Assembly: GCF_000485595.1 (NCBI RefSeq)
Contig: NW_014577521.1
Coordinates: forward strand, 103,467-167,466
Direction of reading: 5' to 3'
Source: Priapulus caudatus
Taxonomy: Eukaryota > Priapulida > Priapulimorpha > Priapulimorphida > Priapulidae
DNA: 64,000 nucleotides
Shown: positions 40,891-53,700 of the stretch, piece after piece
Layout of the letters: each line of letters opens with the position of its first letter
Position numbering within the stretch: the first letter of the stretch is position 1
Translations under genes and position numbers: made by a program
Notes under the pieces: generated by a model
What the model was told of the DNA's origin: nothing
Databases searched by the model: none
What the model saw: the letters and a program-made list of their open reading frames with translations, nothing else

Positions 40891-42330
40891 CTATTCTCCG
40901 TCGTCGTCGCCGCAGTTGTCGCAGCAGTCGTCGTCGTTTTCGCCACAGCCGTCGTCGCTGTTTTCGTCGTCGCCATCGATACCGACGCACTCAACGTCGC
41001 CAATGTCGCCGACGTCGTCTTCATTCGTTATCGTCGTCGTCGTCGTTATCGCCACTGTCGTCATCGTCGCTGTCGATGAGGTTGTCATCGTCGTCGTGGC
41101 TGTCGTCGTCTTGCCCTTGTTCTCACCTATCTCACACTGCCGTAGCGATGATGTGAGCGTCAGTGTTTGCGACGGCTTTCGCGACGTCGGCGTAGCCTCG
41201 TGTCTCGCCATCTTTGGCGTCGCCACCTGGCATTTCTTCATGCTCGGCTGCCGAGTGACGTCGCTGTACAAACGATCGCTGCCGACGCGCAGAATATCTC
41301 GCGCTCTGCTGCAGCACAGCAGCGCCACGTAGGCGTTGCGGTAGGTTCTGTTCTTGATCGCGTAGATGAACGGATTCGCGACGAAGTTCGTCCACGTCAG
41401 AATGGCGACGAGCGAGTGCAGCAGCGGTAGTCGACCGTCGGGCACCGTCTGGCTGACGACGACCACGGGCGCGTTGCAGACGAGAAACGCCGCGATGACG
41501 ACGACGACGGTCTTTGTCAGGTGGCGCTCGTCCTTGCGCAGGATGCGCACGTGCAGCCGACGCGTGCTTCTGCCCTGCATCTGCTCGTGCATCGACTTGT
41601 TTCGGCTGCGCACCGTCCACAGAATGCGCACGTAGCAGACGACCGTGATGAGCGTCGGCACGCACAGGCCGACGACGAACAGCGTCAGCTGCGACGAGCG
41701 GCCGTCGACCTCGAGAAACGTGCACGAGAACGTCTCGCGCTTGTAGCCGAACTTTCCCCACTCGCCGACGAGCGTCGGCAGCAGGAGTATCGCCGGCAGA
41801 GCGTACGCGAAGGCGATCATCGAAGCCAGCTTACACTTCGTGTAGATTCGCCGGTAGATCGTCTGGTGCACGATGACGACGTATCTGTTGACGCTGATCA
41901 ACGTCACGAGCAGGAACGACGTGGCGATGTTCGTGTAGAAGACGAACGGCACGAGCGAGCAGGCGACGTCGCCGAGCAGCCACGAGCGGTGCACGTACCG
42001 CGTCGTGTTCATCGGCAGTGCGAAGACGCAGAACTGCAGGTCGCTGATCGCGAGAAAGATGACGAGCTTCGTCATCGCGTTGCGTCGCGCCGCCCTGTCG
42101 CGCACGAGCGCGACGACGGTGGCGCCGTTGCCGACGCCACCGACGACGCTGTAGAGTATCCCGAAGGCACACATGAGGTAACTCATCGCGGCAGACGAGG
42201 TGTGTGGAAGAGACGCCTGGTCGATGTCGGAGGCGTTCGACGTCGTAGTGATGTAGACACTGCTTGAGCCGACGTCGCTAAGGATGTCGCTGTCATTCGT
42301 AGCGGAAGGCCACGGGTCGCGCGTCGCCAT
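40891..42330 (-). CDS. Class A GPCR, Tre1/Moody-like, intronless
   Basis: The frame is open from 42402, but the ATG at 42328-42330 sits in an ideal Kozak context (GCCACCATGG), so I start there: 479 residues. Seven hydrophobic segments are visible. Class A marks: GN in TM1, LAISD in TM2, NRY instead of DRY after TM3 (SVNRYVVIV), Cys pair GDVACSL / FSCTF, CNAP in place of CWxP in TM6, and NPFIYAIKNRTYRNAY in TM7. The loop TLVGEWGKFG with NRY recalls Drosophila Tre1 and Moody, which act in cell migration and epithelial or glial barrier organisation; assignment is by recollection. The last about 80 residues are a Thr-rich run then an Asp/Glu/Gly/Cys-rich tail encoded by repeat-like trinucleotides. 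N-glycosylation sequons precede TM1. Confidence 0.9.
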   Translation of the reverse strand: MATRDPWPSATNDSDILSDVGSSSVYITTTSNASDIDQASLPHTSSAAMSYLMCAFGILYSVVGGVGNGATVVALVRDRAARRNAMTKLVIFLAISDLQFCVFALPMNTTRYVHRSWLLGDVACSLVPFVFYTNIATSFLLVTLISVNRYVVIVHQTIYRRIYTKCKLASMIAFAYALPAILLLPTLVGEWGKFGYKRETFSCTFLEVDGRSSQLTLFVVGLCVPTLITVVCYVRILWTVRSRNKSMHEQMQGRSTRRLHVRILRKDERHLTKTVVVVIAAFLVCNAPVVVVSQTVPDGRLPLLHSLVAILTWTNFVANPFIYAIKNRTYRNAYVALLCCSRARDILRVGSDRLYSDVTRQPSMKKCQVATPKMARHEATPTSRKPSQTLTLTSSLRQCEIGENKGKTTTATTTMTTSSTATMTTVAITTTTTITNEDDVGDIGDVECVGIDGDDENSDDGCGENDDDCCDNCGDDDGE

Positions 42331-44733
42331 GGTGGCACGCGTCTGCGCGAATATGGCGGTGTGGATCGCGTAGTCGCGTAGTGGCGGTGCCGCGCGTAAC
42401 ATCGACTCGGAACGTCAGTCGCGATAGGCTCACATCGCAGGCGATTAGTTAGTTACAGTCTGACGAAAATCTGGTATCAGCTATATATAACTGGTATGCT
42501 GGTAGAAGATCGCTTAATTGGTTTTCGCAGCTACAGTATAATCGTGGGCGACGGCGCGAAGTATAGGTCCATCTACCTGACCGCGCAACACGTAAATGAC
42601 ATGTCGCGAGGCGCTGTTTCTGTACATAGGCAATAGACATCTGTATATAGGTTATACGAGTGTGCATGCTGCTTGCTCTCTCTCTCTGACACTCCGGCAT
42701 AGGGACCGGATGTGATATTGGTTTGCTAATGCGCGCACCAATCTAGTGCGCTCAAGTAGTGATGATAAAGGCACATACATGAGGTGGACCCATGTATTAA
42801 TGTACGCATGTCGCTATTATATATCTGTGCCGGATGCGCGTTTGATAATTATACAGCTCCCAATGGATATAGCGAAAGTAAAGCATAGACGTTTAATATA
42901 ATATAGAATACCCATGATGAATCAAACCCCATATTCGGCAAATCCCTATATACATAGCTACTCATTAATTGAACCAGTAGGTTCACAATATGATTTGTTC
43001 ACTATTCAGCTGGTCATGTAGGGCGCGCATGCACACACGCACGCACTCACGCACGCACGCACGCACGCACGCACGCATTGCTAGTAATTTGCTACGATAT
43101 CGTCTTTTCGCAAGGTTGGACATAATGTGCATAATCGAATACGATGCAGTTTTCTCGTTATTTTTTTGTATCGACAGACCCTTCCGTTTCTAGAAAGTGC
43201 TACAGCGAATTTACAGACATATGCAAATGTGCGCGCACTAAACATATACTGTATAGTCATTGTGTAAAGAAACGCCTAGTATCACCAGCTTTCTTCTTCT
43301 TAAATATTACAGTTTTCAACGGAGCAGAAACTTTTAAAGCTGAATAAGGAAAGAGGATGTCGAGGCTGTGATTATTCCGCTATACGACCAAGAGATAGCT
43401 AATAAAGCAGCGTACTAATATGCAACCTGCCAGCATTATTGGTAGAGGGTTACATTGATGTATGCATCGTGTAATGAAATAATTGACAGTTTTTTAAACA
43501 GGTACACACTGTGTATATACTAGTCGTATCTCGACAATAGAACAAACACCCTTATTAAAACACGAAGAGCAAGGCTTACCTAATAATAATAATAATCAAC
43601 AAATATTTATTTTTCATAATCTGACAACACGAATCATAGTTCCACGTACACGCACGCACAGATGCGCAGCTAACCGTGACTGGTGCCAAATCATGTGAAC
43701 TGTGATCAATATCATAGCTTCCCTTACATAATAGCGTCACGCATTACCTATACTCGTGCTGCGCCGTGTAACGCAGGTGAATTCAATCGACCCCCCAATT
43801 TCATTATACACAGGTATTCATGATGTCAGCCATTTGGATCCTTTCACAGACTTCCTCGTCAGGGAAGCCTGACCATGGGTTAATACATAACACGGCGTAT
43901 CTGCAGCTGAATGACATGTGGCATGCGTTATTTAAACAGATAATGCCTTCAGCAGATCAATATTCTATTCTAGGTTACACGCAATTTACTAACGACTCTG
44001 TCACCAAAATATACATTTCACTTTATCCATCACACCGTACATGATAAAACGTAGCTATTCCATCGTACAAGTCGCACGAAGCACCCCATCAGCAAACACG
44101 CGCCCGCTAAATACACGCTCACCCGCGTACAGGCAGCGCACACATATCCGTGCCAACGGCAATTACACAGGCGCTCCTTGGCTTAAGGCCAAAGGGAGCC
44201 AAAATAATGTTTTGCCCTAAGGTAATAAATATGACTTCCAGTTTCTAGTTCAATGATAAATACTGAATTCCATCCATTCTTCACAATAACGTTAGAGAGA
44301 TGCAGCGATGTCTATATGGGTTAGTGCTACGTCCCACTAAATTTCAGACGTCAATGTCGGGAGCGGTGCAACAGTTAAGCAAGTTGACATACAGCATATT
44401 GCATACAACATAACCCAGTCTCGTGTAAATGGTTAACTACAGGCGTTAGAATTAAAAACCAGTGAAAATCAAGTAATAACTTTCACACACAAACACCATA
44501 CAGACGCGCCCATTACGGCTTCAATTATTCGGCATAAAGTCGCAATAAGAAGGCATCTGCGTTTCAGACAAGAATCACGATTTCAGTGAAACTTCTTAAA
44601 AATCTTACACATTAATTTTCAGGTTTCGGGTGCACGACTCTCTACCGCATATTCAACAACATTTGAACGAGCTAAAAACTCGGCGGTTACCCCCTCCCCC
44701 CATTAATATTCCCTAGATAATTAGAAGCAGTGG
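42331..44733. other. Spacer between receptor and SEC16
   Basis: 2.4 kb with no gene I can support. Contains an (ACGC)n microsatellite at about 43036-43077. The 3' UTR of SEC16 and the 5' UTR and promoter of the receptor should lie at its two ends. Confidence 0.6.
43036..43077. repeat. (ACGC)n microsatellite
   Basis: About 40 bases of tetranucleotide ACGC with one CTC interruption. Confidence 0.9.
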
Positions 44734-47700
44734 TCAACGAGGGTAGGCACGTCTTTGACCATACTTCATCCTGCCCGTCGGCTGCTGAGCATAGTTTGTG
44801 ATAGGTGCCGTGAACTGAGCCGGGTCGAATAGGGTCGGCCCGGGCGGCGCTGCTGGTTCTGACTTCTGAAAAGAAAATCATAACAGATACGTCAGCAAGG
44901 CTCTGAGAAGGGCGTACACCGTCAATCGAGGCTATTCCACTTCTAAGTGGTTTCCACTCAAAAATGCTCAGATTGCTCAATTTTCCACCTTAAAACAAAT
45001 TCAGCTACATTTTCAGCCATCTACCCTAAAATCGCTGAAAAGTCGTCATAATTATATGCTCTGTGGAAGAATCATTATACTGCTACTGCTGCAGACTCGC
45101 AAATAACTAACATGCTGGGAGAGAAACTACTGAACAGTTCAACAATTACGAATACGATACGAACAGGATAAGAGAAAGAACACATCTAGAAATAAATATT
45201 GCCAATTTGCGACATAGATGTTGCATTGCAATTAGTTATTGCAGCTTATGAAGACTAATACTAACAAATCTAGAACAAATATAGTACAACAAGAGATGTT
45301 TCACAATACTATAGATCTATGTGAATTTTATCACAACAAAATGTGCCGTAATCTTTGATTATGTCTAAAGAGAGTAACTGATTGAGTTTGTGAGTGAGTG
45401 AGGATGTGACGTGATGGTGAGGTGAGTGACGTGAGCTGAGTGACGGTGGTGAGTGAGTGAGTGAGTGAGTGAGTGAGTGAGTGAGTGAGTGAGTGAGTAA
45501 GTGAGAGGGAGAGAGAGAGATAGAATGCGTGTGTGAAAGAAAGAGTGTAAATGAGAGCGAGGAATAGTTATGCTAAGTATAGTAACGTATATTTCATATT
45601 GCAATGAAGAAAGACAGTCAATAAAAAGTGCAATTTCATGGTTAAACAGAGAGGAAGACGTGTTGACAAACGTAGTGGGCAAGAAATTGCATCTTACAAC
45701 TTGAGTGCATAGCAAGTCGTTAGCACTATTTAGACATGCCAAAAGAAAATGCATATTCACGCCACTATGCTTCTAACGCTATGCATCCGCTCTACTGTTT
45801 AGTGTAAACTAAAGTGCAGAGTAAACTACATCAAAGCCCTGCAAGTGCAAGCACTGACAACATCTCACAGTTAGTCGGGAAGGCGCATAGTACACTCAAC
45901 GACAGCGACCAAGTCAAACGCTTGCAAATGTGTGTTACGCCGGTAACCATCCATCCAACCACCATAAGAGGTACCAGCGTCCGTGCGTTATTCGTCGAAA
46001 GTACTGCAGCACTACGAGGAGTACACAGAGAGAGCAGAGAAGTCCTAGAGAAAGACTACGGACGGCAGCAGCAATAGTGCACGATGTTGTTGTTGTTGTA
46101 CGGCACTACAACGTTACCTTATCAGGGACCATGTACCTCTGCACCTCACTGGACAGAGAGCTTTGGGAACTAGCCCGAGATAGCTGCAGGACAAGACACC
46201 GCAGGCAGATTAGTAACATGCATTCACACGGACCACATCACACAGAAGTACAACCGGAACTGCACACCAAGCCCGTGTATTGCGTATGTGTGCGTGCATG
46301 CTTGCATGTGGGTGAGTGTGCGTGAGTGTGTGCATATAAGTGTGTGAGTGCATGTTGGGGTGCGGGTATGGGTGTGTGCGTGCGTTCAACCACAGCTTGC
46401 ATAGACGTATGTGGGTAGGTGGGAATTGACTGGCTGTCCTCAACGCTAGAGCCACACACCACATTTGTCCACATTTGTGCTCACACAGCCACACTGTGCA
46501 GTGACCACGTGCAACCGACACACATGTACACACGACGCACACAAGCACGCACCCACACACACAGGCACTTGGGACAGAGTTTTTATGAAGGAAAGTTGAT
46601 ATACAGTGACACAACAGTGGAACTGTAATTGAGAGGTACGATAGTAGGGCCTATTTGTGAATGTGCGTTCATATTATTTTCAGTTTTTACTGACTCTGTC
46701 CCAAGTGCCTGTGCCCACACACGCAGCCGTCAATAAGAGAGGCTTCCCAGGACGAAAGGAGCGAGATCGGACACGCACATGTGCGGTGAGACCCGACCGG
46801 GTGCACTCGGAACGGCTGCGCCGTGAAACGACCTCATGCAGTTTACAAGCTCTACACCCCGCTGCCACCACGCCGCGAAGCAGTACGTCAACGGAGACCA
46901 GCGCGCACACGTGCAAAGTGTTGCCGGCCCACAGCACGCGACAAACAGCACACGACAGTTAGTAGGTGTGTATACCTCGGCATCATCGCGCTCGCCCGGC
47001 TCTTCGTCTGGCATTGAGATAGAAGACGTGCGCGTACGCTGCGTGTACCACTACAACATGGGCAAGACACAAGAACGTCTCTTACAAATCGCACGTATGC
47101 ACAGTCGGCGTGGGTTAGCCCTTGCCACCCCCTTACCCCTCGCGTGCTCTTAAACGATCGATTCGCATGCCGCAGCTGCAGATTTCGCTCGACGCGCGTT
47201 TCCGTCGATGGGGGTGGGGTGGAGTGGGGCGGTGAACATGGGAAAGGTCGAACAGTCAAGCATGTCCACGAGGAACCATACATTACGGCATGCTGTTAGC
47301 GAAGATCGATGCAATCAGATGGATCTAAAGAGTTGATGGCAATACCAGGCGCAGGGAATGCGTGGCAAATGTCTTGAGAGGACGGAGTCAGGTACGAATG
47401 TACAGAAAGACGGAAACGATGCAACAAACATGAGCAACGATTCAGCAGAAACGGGTAGTGACGTCACAGAGTGGCAGGCAATAACCGAGGGTAAGTGCGT
47501 GGAAGAGACGGGTGTAGCCGAGACAGAGAGACGACACTCAGATGGAGAAGCGACAGTGCGGCGGGTGTTGACAAGGTCGGTGTTTCAATCACGACAACTG
47601 CAATAGACAAACGCACCGAACAGCAAACTCGCAGCTCAACCGCATGCACAACTGCTCATTTAAACAACACGCCACAACGCTCGACAAAAAATCGTAACCA

Positions 47701-50700
47701 ACCTGGTGCACGAGCGGCGAATCAGGCCCGGTCGACGACCCAGGCCGCGACCCCGGGTTTCCGATCGCCGGCGGCTGCTGAAGCACCGGCTGGGCGTACA
47801 CGTCGTGAGCTGGAGCGTAATTCTGACCACCAGGTGGCGCCACTTCGTGATTGTGCTGCTGGGGCGTGGCCCCGGGTGAGGGTGGAACGTCCGTGGCTGG
47901 CGACGGCGCGTAACCGGGGACGCCCTGTGGTGCGTACGCGTTCGTTCCCTGCGCGTGACCATCCTGGTAGTAGGACTGCACGTTCCCATCCTGGGCAGGG
48001 TTCGCCACTTGCGGTTGAGAGTCCGCATGGGGATGGCTCGCTGCATCGGTCGTGCTTGCCTGCGCCAAACCCACATAGTCTACTGCACCACTGTCGCCAG
48101 TGCTCTCAGCTGAAACTGATAGCAAGAAGCAAGGTGAATTGTCACAGCTAGAACGAGCAGCATGTGCATGAGGATGCAAACGTCTTGTAAGTGGCCAATG
48201 GTCAAATTAGATATTTTTAGTGCAAGGTACGTGTTGCTTTGGGTTTAATTTAAGGTAAGGTAGTAAGCTAATAACTAGGGCCTGAAGCCAATAAGCTCAC
48301 ATACCTGGTGTCGGAACAAAGAAGTTCATTGGTGAGGACGTATTAGTAGGAAACAAGTTGGGTGGTGCTATAGATTGCTGTCCAGAAGATGGTGCGCCTG
48401 TAGGATTCAACACATCAACATACTTGCTTCTGGGTCCTGTAAAGAATATCACCATTGTTACAACGCTGGGGGTTGCGAATCAATTGCAGAACAAATCAAC
48501 ACACAAATCAGTCATGCAATAAATTAATTCTGCACCAGTCGCACTGCACAACCACAACATTCACAGTAGCTGCTTATAGTGCATGGAAAATATATCTAGT
48601 GCATGTTTCAATTGATGGGTCAATCGATTTTATGGGATCAGCAGAAAATGTATGGGGTACGTGATGAGACAGAGTGATACAATACACAGCAACCCGAGTG
48701 TCAGCGTTAGATAAAGAATTCATTTATCTATGATTACCTAAATACATGTAAGGCGATTTGTCTCCTGTTGCCATAAAAATTAACAAACACATTAAACGAC
48801 ATAAGGCTAGCATATATTGAATTCACAAGACACAGGACAAAAAACACCAATTCAATTACCTTACCCAAAAGTTTGATACTTGCACTAATTTTAAATGTAC
48901 GGAGTGACGATTATGAAAATCGCCCAACCAAAACACGTGCGGTGGCAATTCAGGAGCAGTTATGACTCAGCTTACCTTTTCCGCCACGCATCTTGAACCT
49001 GTTTACACCGCCTGCAGGTGGCGCTGGTGTGGGCTGTGGCGCCTGCTGATTGGCATCTAACCCTTGTTGCTGCGTGTATGAAGCAGCTGGCACAGCAGGG
49101 GTCAGCACGGGGTCATAAGCTGCCGGAACTGGCACGGCTGGGAGTGGGTCATATGGACCCATGCTGCCACCTGCACAAAATCGGAACAAACATGAGTTGT
49201 GGGCAAAGGTCCTTATATTTTTTAGGACGCCAAGGCATGTGGCAGGTTCTTTACGGGAACCTAGTCTAGGTACAGGAACATTTAGACTGGATAACAGACA
49301 CCAGCAGGTAGCCTTTACTCACCCATCATGTCTGAATCCTTTGGCGGTGGCGCGAACGGCTTTTCCTCTTCGTCGTCGCCATCTTGGTTTACCCAGCGGT
49401 TTTTCGTAGCATCCCACACAATCTACAATGTAGGAATGCACGAGCCTGTCAAGCAAGAGTTCAATGAAAAGCAAAGCGACAAAGCAGAAACAGACAACTA
49501 ACGTTCATCGTGAGTCATCCATCAGGAGTCATTTGATGGGTACCTCAAACTAGTAATGAATTACTAGATACGTTACAGTGAACTAGTATTACTAAGTGCA
49601 CATTTTCAGGGATGATCTTATATATATGCTTCACCTCTAGAAATACAGAACGCTAATGCACGCGCGCACACACGCATATATCTACATACACTTGGATTCT
49701 TGTCCTCTGGTAGTTTCATCTCATTCTTTCCTTTGAAGCCGCCAAAGTTGAAAATCCCACCAAACCAACCTCTCTGTAATCAGAACACGGTCGGCATTAG
49801 ATAACTTAGACATTTACTTTTACGTTTACAGTTAAAATTTTCCACTTTCATCAAAGCCAGCACATCACTTCAGAGTCATGCCCGAGTCTCGATATTTGAT
49901 GCAAATCAGTGTCAATGCACTAAATGGTGTTCACAGTGCATTTGTAAGTGATAAAAACCCAAAATTTCAGTCGTTCTGGTGTCTCATGCAGTGCAATGAC
50001 CAAAAGTCTCACTCCTTTTAAGTAAAAAATAAAATCATTTATCAACTGTGTGTTGACAGGTATTATGGGTGATGTGCAGATGTGACCATTTTGAAAAAAA
50101 AAGATGCCTGAGATAGATATGAACAAAAAAACACTGACAGAAAGCGAATATCATATACCAGAACATCTTTGGGCGAAGTTGAACCAGCAAGCTGCAGCCA
50201 GAATGTAACACAAGCATTCCTTTTTAAACCATAAAAATATAAATTCGGTCCACAACAAACAGTAACGCAGGATACTTCCATTCTCTTGTAAAATTGTGCT
50301 AAGTAAACTAAGTATCTGCCATGACGATATCACAGAGATTTTTGAATTAAGTCGGCTTTCACATATCATCAAAAAGGCCATCAGTACCCAATGCTGGTGA
50401 TCTCCAAAAAGAACCACAGAGTGGACCTCAAGCTGCAATATGCTCTAAAAAACTTTGTGTTAAGTCACTGGAGTGACTGAAGTCACTGAAGTGTGTGACC
50501 TCACACGTGTGATCTAGTAGGCGAATTAATAGGCATGCTATGCTGCTTCTGTCGGCACACCTACATTCTAAGTCAATCAGCTAGCAATCTTACCTTATCA
50601 TGCTTTTTGTGCTCTTTCTTTTTGTGCTCAGTAGGACTCTCTACCTTCTTTCCTGGCTCTGGACTGGATGCTGTCAGCGTCTATGTGAGGATGAAAAAGT

Positions 50701-53700
50701 GCGTTAGCATAAACAAGAAAGCATCCATTCTGTCTATCGGGTCACCCCTAAGCAATTTCCTGTTTGCCGTGGCATAAGTGGCCCATCACAACTACGGCAA
50801 CTGGGGTGAACGATTTCAATAAAACAGTGCACAGTTTTCACTGGTCAGTTAAATGTGCACACTACGGGAGCAGGAGGTGACGAGAGAAGTTTGTCTGCCT
50901 AGCAGCACACATTCGAAATGCTGCCCCTGCACCTTACTAAGTTGGGTACGTTACTGCAAGCAGGAAATTATTTATGGGTGACATCAGCATTAAACCATCA
51001 TCAGAATTAGTTAAGAAGTTATCACCATGCTAGACACAGCAGATAGAGCCACAGGAAATGCCAGTGAGATTGATGCATGTCTATATGCTTCAAATCTTCA
51101 ATTAAATAACATATGTACATACAGAGATGAATTGTGATGCAAGCTATAAACGCGTTAGTCAGTGCCTAACAACATGTGCACGCACGCACACACGTGTTCG
51201 CACGCACACAGACACACGTGTATACATGCACGCATTGAGGCATGCAAGTGCACACGTGAACACGCACACACCCATGCACACACACGTGAATGCACACATG
51301 CGCACGCACACATGTACTCGCGACCATACCGTGGTGGAACGAGGGCTCTCTGGAGGCGTGTAATAGATTCCTGCGTACGCGCTATGCCCTCCCTCATCCC
51401 TAGGACTTTCTCTGTACCGATACTGCAATAACCACACAAGCTAACGCATTCCAGAAACGCTATGCAATGCAGCAACGAGTTGGTCTAGGCAGCAATCAAG
51501 CATTGCCTTTAGTTCAGTGGAAGAGTGCAAAGAGAAACGTGCAAAGGTTTGGAGGAAACAGTTTGTAGGGAACAGAAGATAACAAACGTGCAACTACAGA
51601 TTTGGTCTGCTGCATAACGATTCTGGAATAGTGTTCACCAGCTAATCGCTTACCGCCCACTCTCACCACTCTACCTCTGACCTACCACATGCCTTCACGA
51701 GCGCTATAAGACAACGGCACTTTTTAATGACAAGATCTAGCATGAGTAGTGTTACGCATGAAGGAAAGGCTACCTTCGCAGAGCCTGGGCTGTCAGGTGG
51801 AGTTTGGAATCCAGAAACTAAATCGTCCTGGTATTCGCTAGTCAAATTCTCATTCTGGTGCTCGCCTAGACTCTGCAGCCAGAAGAGGTTACACAGGTCT
51901 AGTGAGATTAGTGGAAAACGTTAAGAAACCAATTACTAGTGTTAGCAGATTAGGAAAGTAAACACTAAGAATTGAGTGAGATTTGGTTAAAATCTAAAAG
52001 AAACTGTGAATATTACAAGGTTCAATATTTACATGTAACCTGAGTTGATACCTCTACGACCACAGTTTACATGTAGCAATAATGCTTACACACACAACAC
52101 ATTTCAAACAGATATCATGCAGTGTCATCAACAAACTTCCACTCTCCAATAATAAACAAAACTGGTAACTGTGCCGTTATTGCTGTTGTTGATAAACTTG
52201 CGTGAGATTCAACGTGTAACACATACCTGTTGTGTGGCCATGCCATAGTAGTCAAACCCTGCACCTCCAGTAGTGTCTGCTACAGGTGTGCGAGGGCTAG
52301 ACGGGGCACTGGCGCTATGTTCCGACGCCGCTGCCACCTGCTGCTCAGCGGAAGAGCCTGCGTATCCCTCACCATAGTTACCCGGGGGAGTGAAGTACTG
52401 CCCTTGCTGCTGCTGCTGATAGTACTGATTGTACTGACTGTAGTCATAGCCAGCTCCATCTACAAGAGGGTGGTGTGTAAACCATTACAATCTGCGACGG
52501 GTGTTGCTGCTAGCCAACTAGCTGTTAACATTCATATAGCATGCCTGCCACTTTACATGTATATGAAACCTTACCTGTAGGGCCAGGTGCCCCAGTCTGC
52601 TCATACACCTGCTGCTGCCCAGACGTGTGTCTGCTGTGACTCTGGTACTGATGAACTTGCTCTTGCGCTAGAGAAATGAAAGCTATTGTTGGCCTCTGTT
52701 TCTCATATCCACAATAAGAAATCACTCGTGTATGCTGACACGATTGCCACACACAAGTGCTCTAGCATTGTAGAGCTTATGCAAAACACAGAGACAGATA
52801 TATAGTCACACGCAGAGTATTAGCTAGTGAGACATCTCGCCATTTTTTGATAGACTTTTTTCGCAATAGACTACTGCCGACGGCAAACGAGTCATAGTCA
52901 AAATATAAAAATTTAAAGTTTGGGCAAGCTCTTTTTACTATGCAAAATACCTCAGAATGCAACAAATTGCTCCAATTTTATAAAGATTATAAAGGGCATG
53001 CCACTGAACCCCCTTGCTTTGCTAGGACACAAATGTTCTAGTCATTTACAACTCCCACTTTCTCAATCCTAGTTAATACTCTCGTCACACACTCGCATAA
53101 GTGCCTACCGTAATGTTCGCTGGTCATCATGTTCATGTCATCCTGCACCGACGTCGACGTTGACACCGACTCGGAGGTTGGCTGAGAGACGGCCTCACCC
53201 GTCCACGGAGCATTAGCTTCAGTCTCCTCAATGTGGTGGATAGTACCGATCTGCAACACATCCACATGCCAACACCACGTCGCCAAAGACAATAACAGAA
53301 CAATCGAACGGTATTGTATAATCGAACGAAACAAGTGGGCAGAGACGAAAAGCACACGTGATCGAAAATGCCTCTTAGGAAATATCACGGCGGCGGAGAC
53401 TGGGAAAGGAAGAAGGACTCACGTTCTCAGGACTCGCTGGCGGTACGGAAGGAGGCGTTGTTTGTGAACTCGGAGCGGTGAGGAGGCGAGGAATGGCTGC
53501 GGAAGTCTCAGCAGCGAGAGAAGCGACCGGTGAGTCCGGCGCGACACCGCCGCCGCCGCCGCATCTCTGCACGGCGGCGGCAACCTGCGGCGGATCGGGT
53601 GCTGCGGACAGGCTCTTGCTGTCCACGCTGATGACGAACGTGCTCGGACTACGTCGCATCTTCAGCAGCGCCGCGTCGATCCCCGCCGCGCCGCGCCGCC

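Noticed and set aside
41521-42267. 248-codon + strand ORF over the receptor
   Set aside because: Antisense of the GC-biased GPCR exon; no family signature.
44687-44980. 97-codon minus ORF as a separate small gene
   Set aside because: The same DNA in another frame is the in-phase last SEC16 exon.
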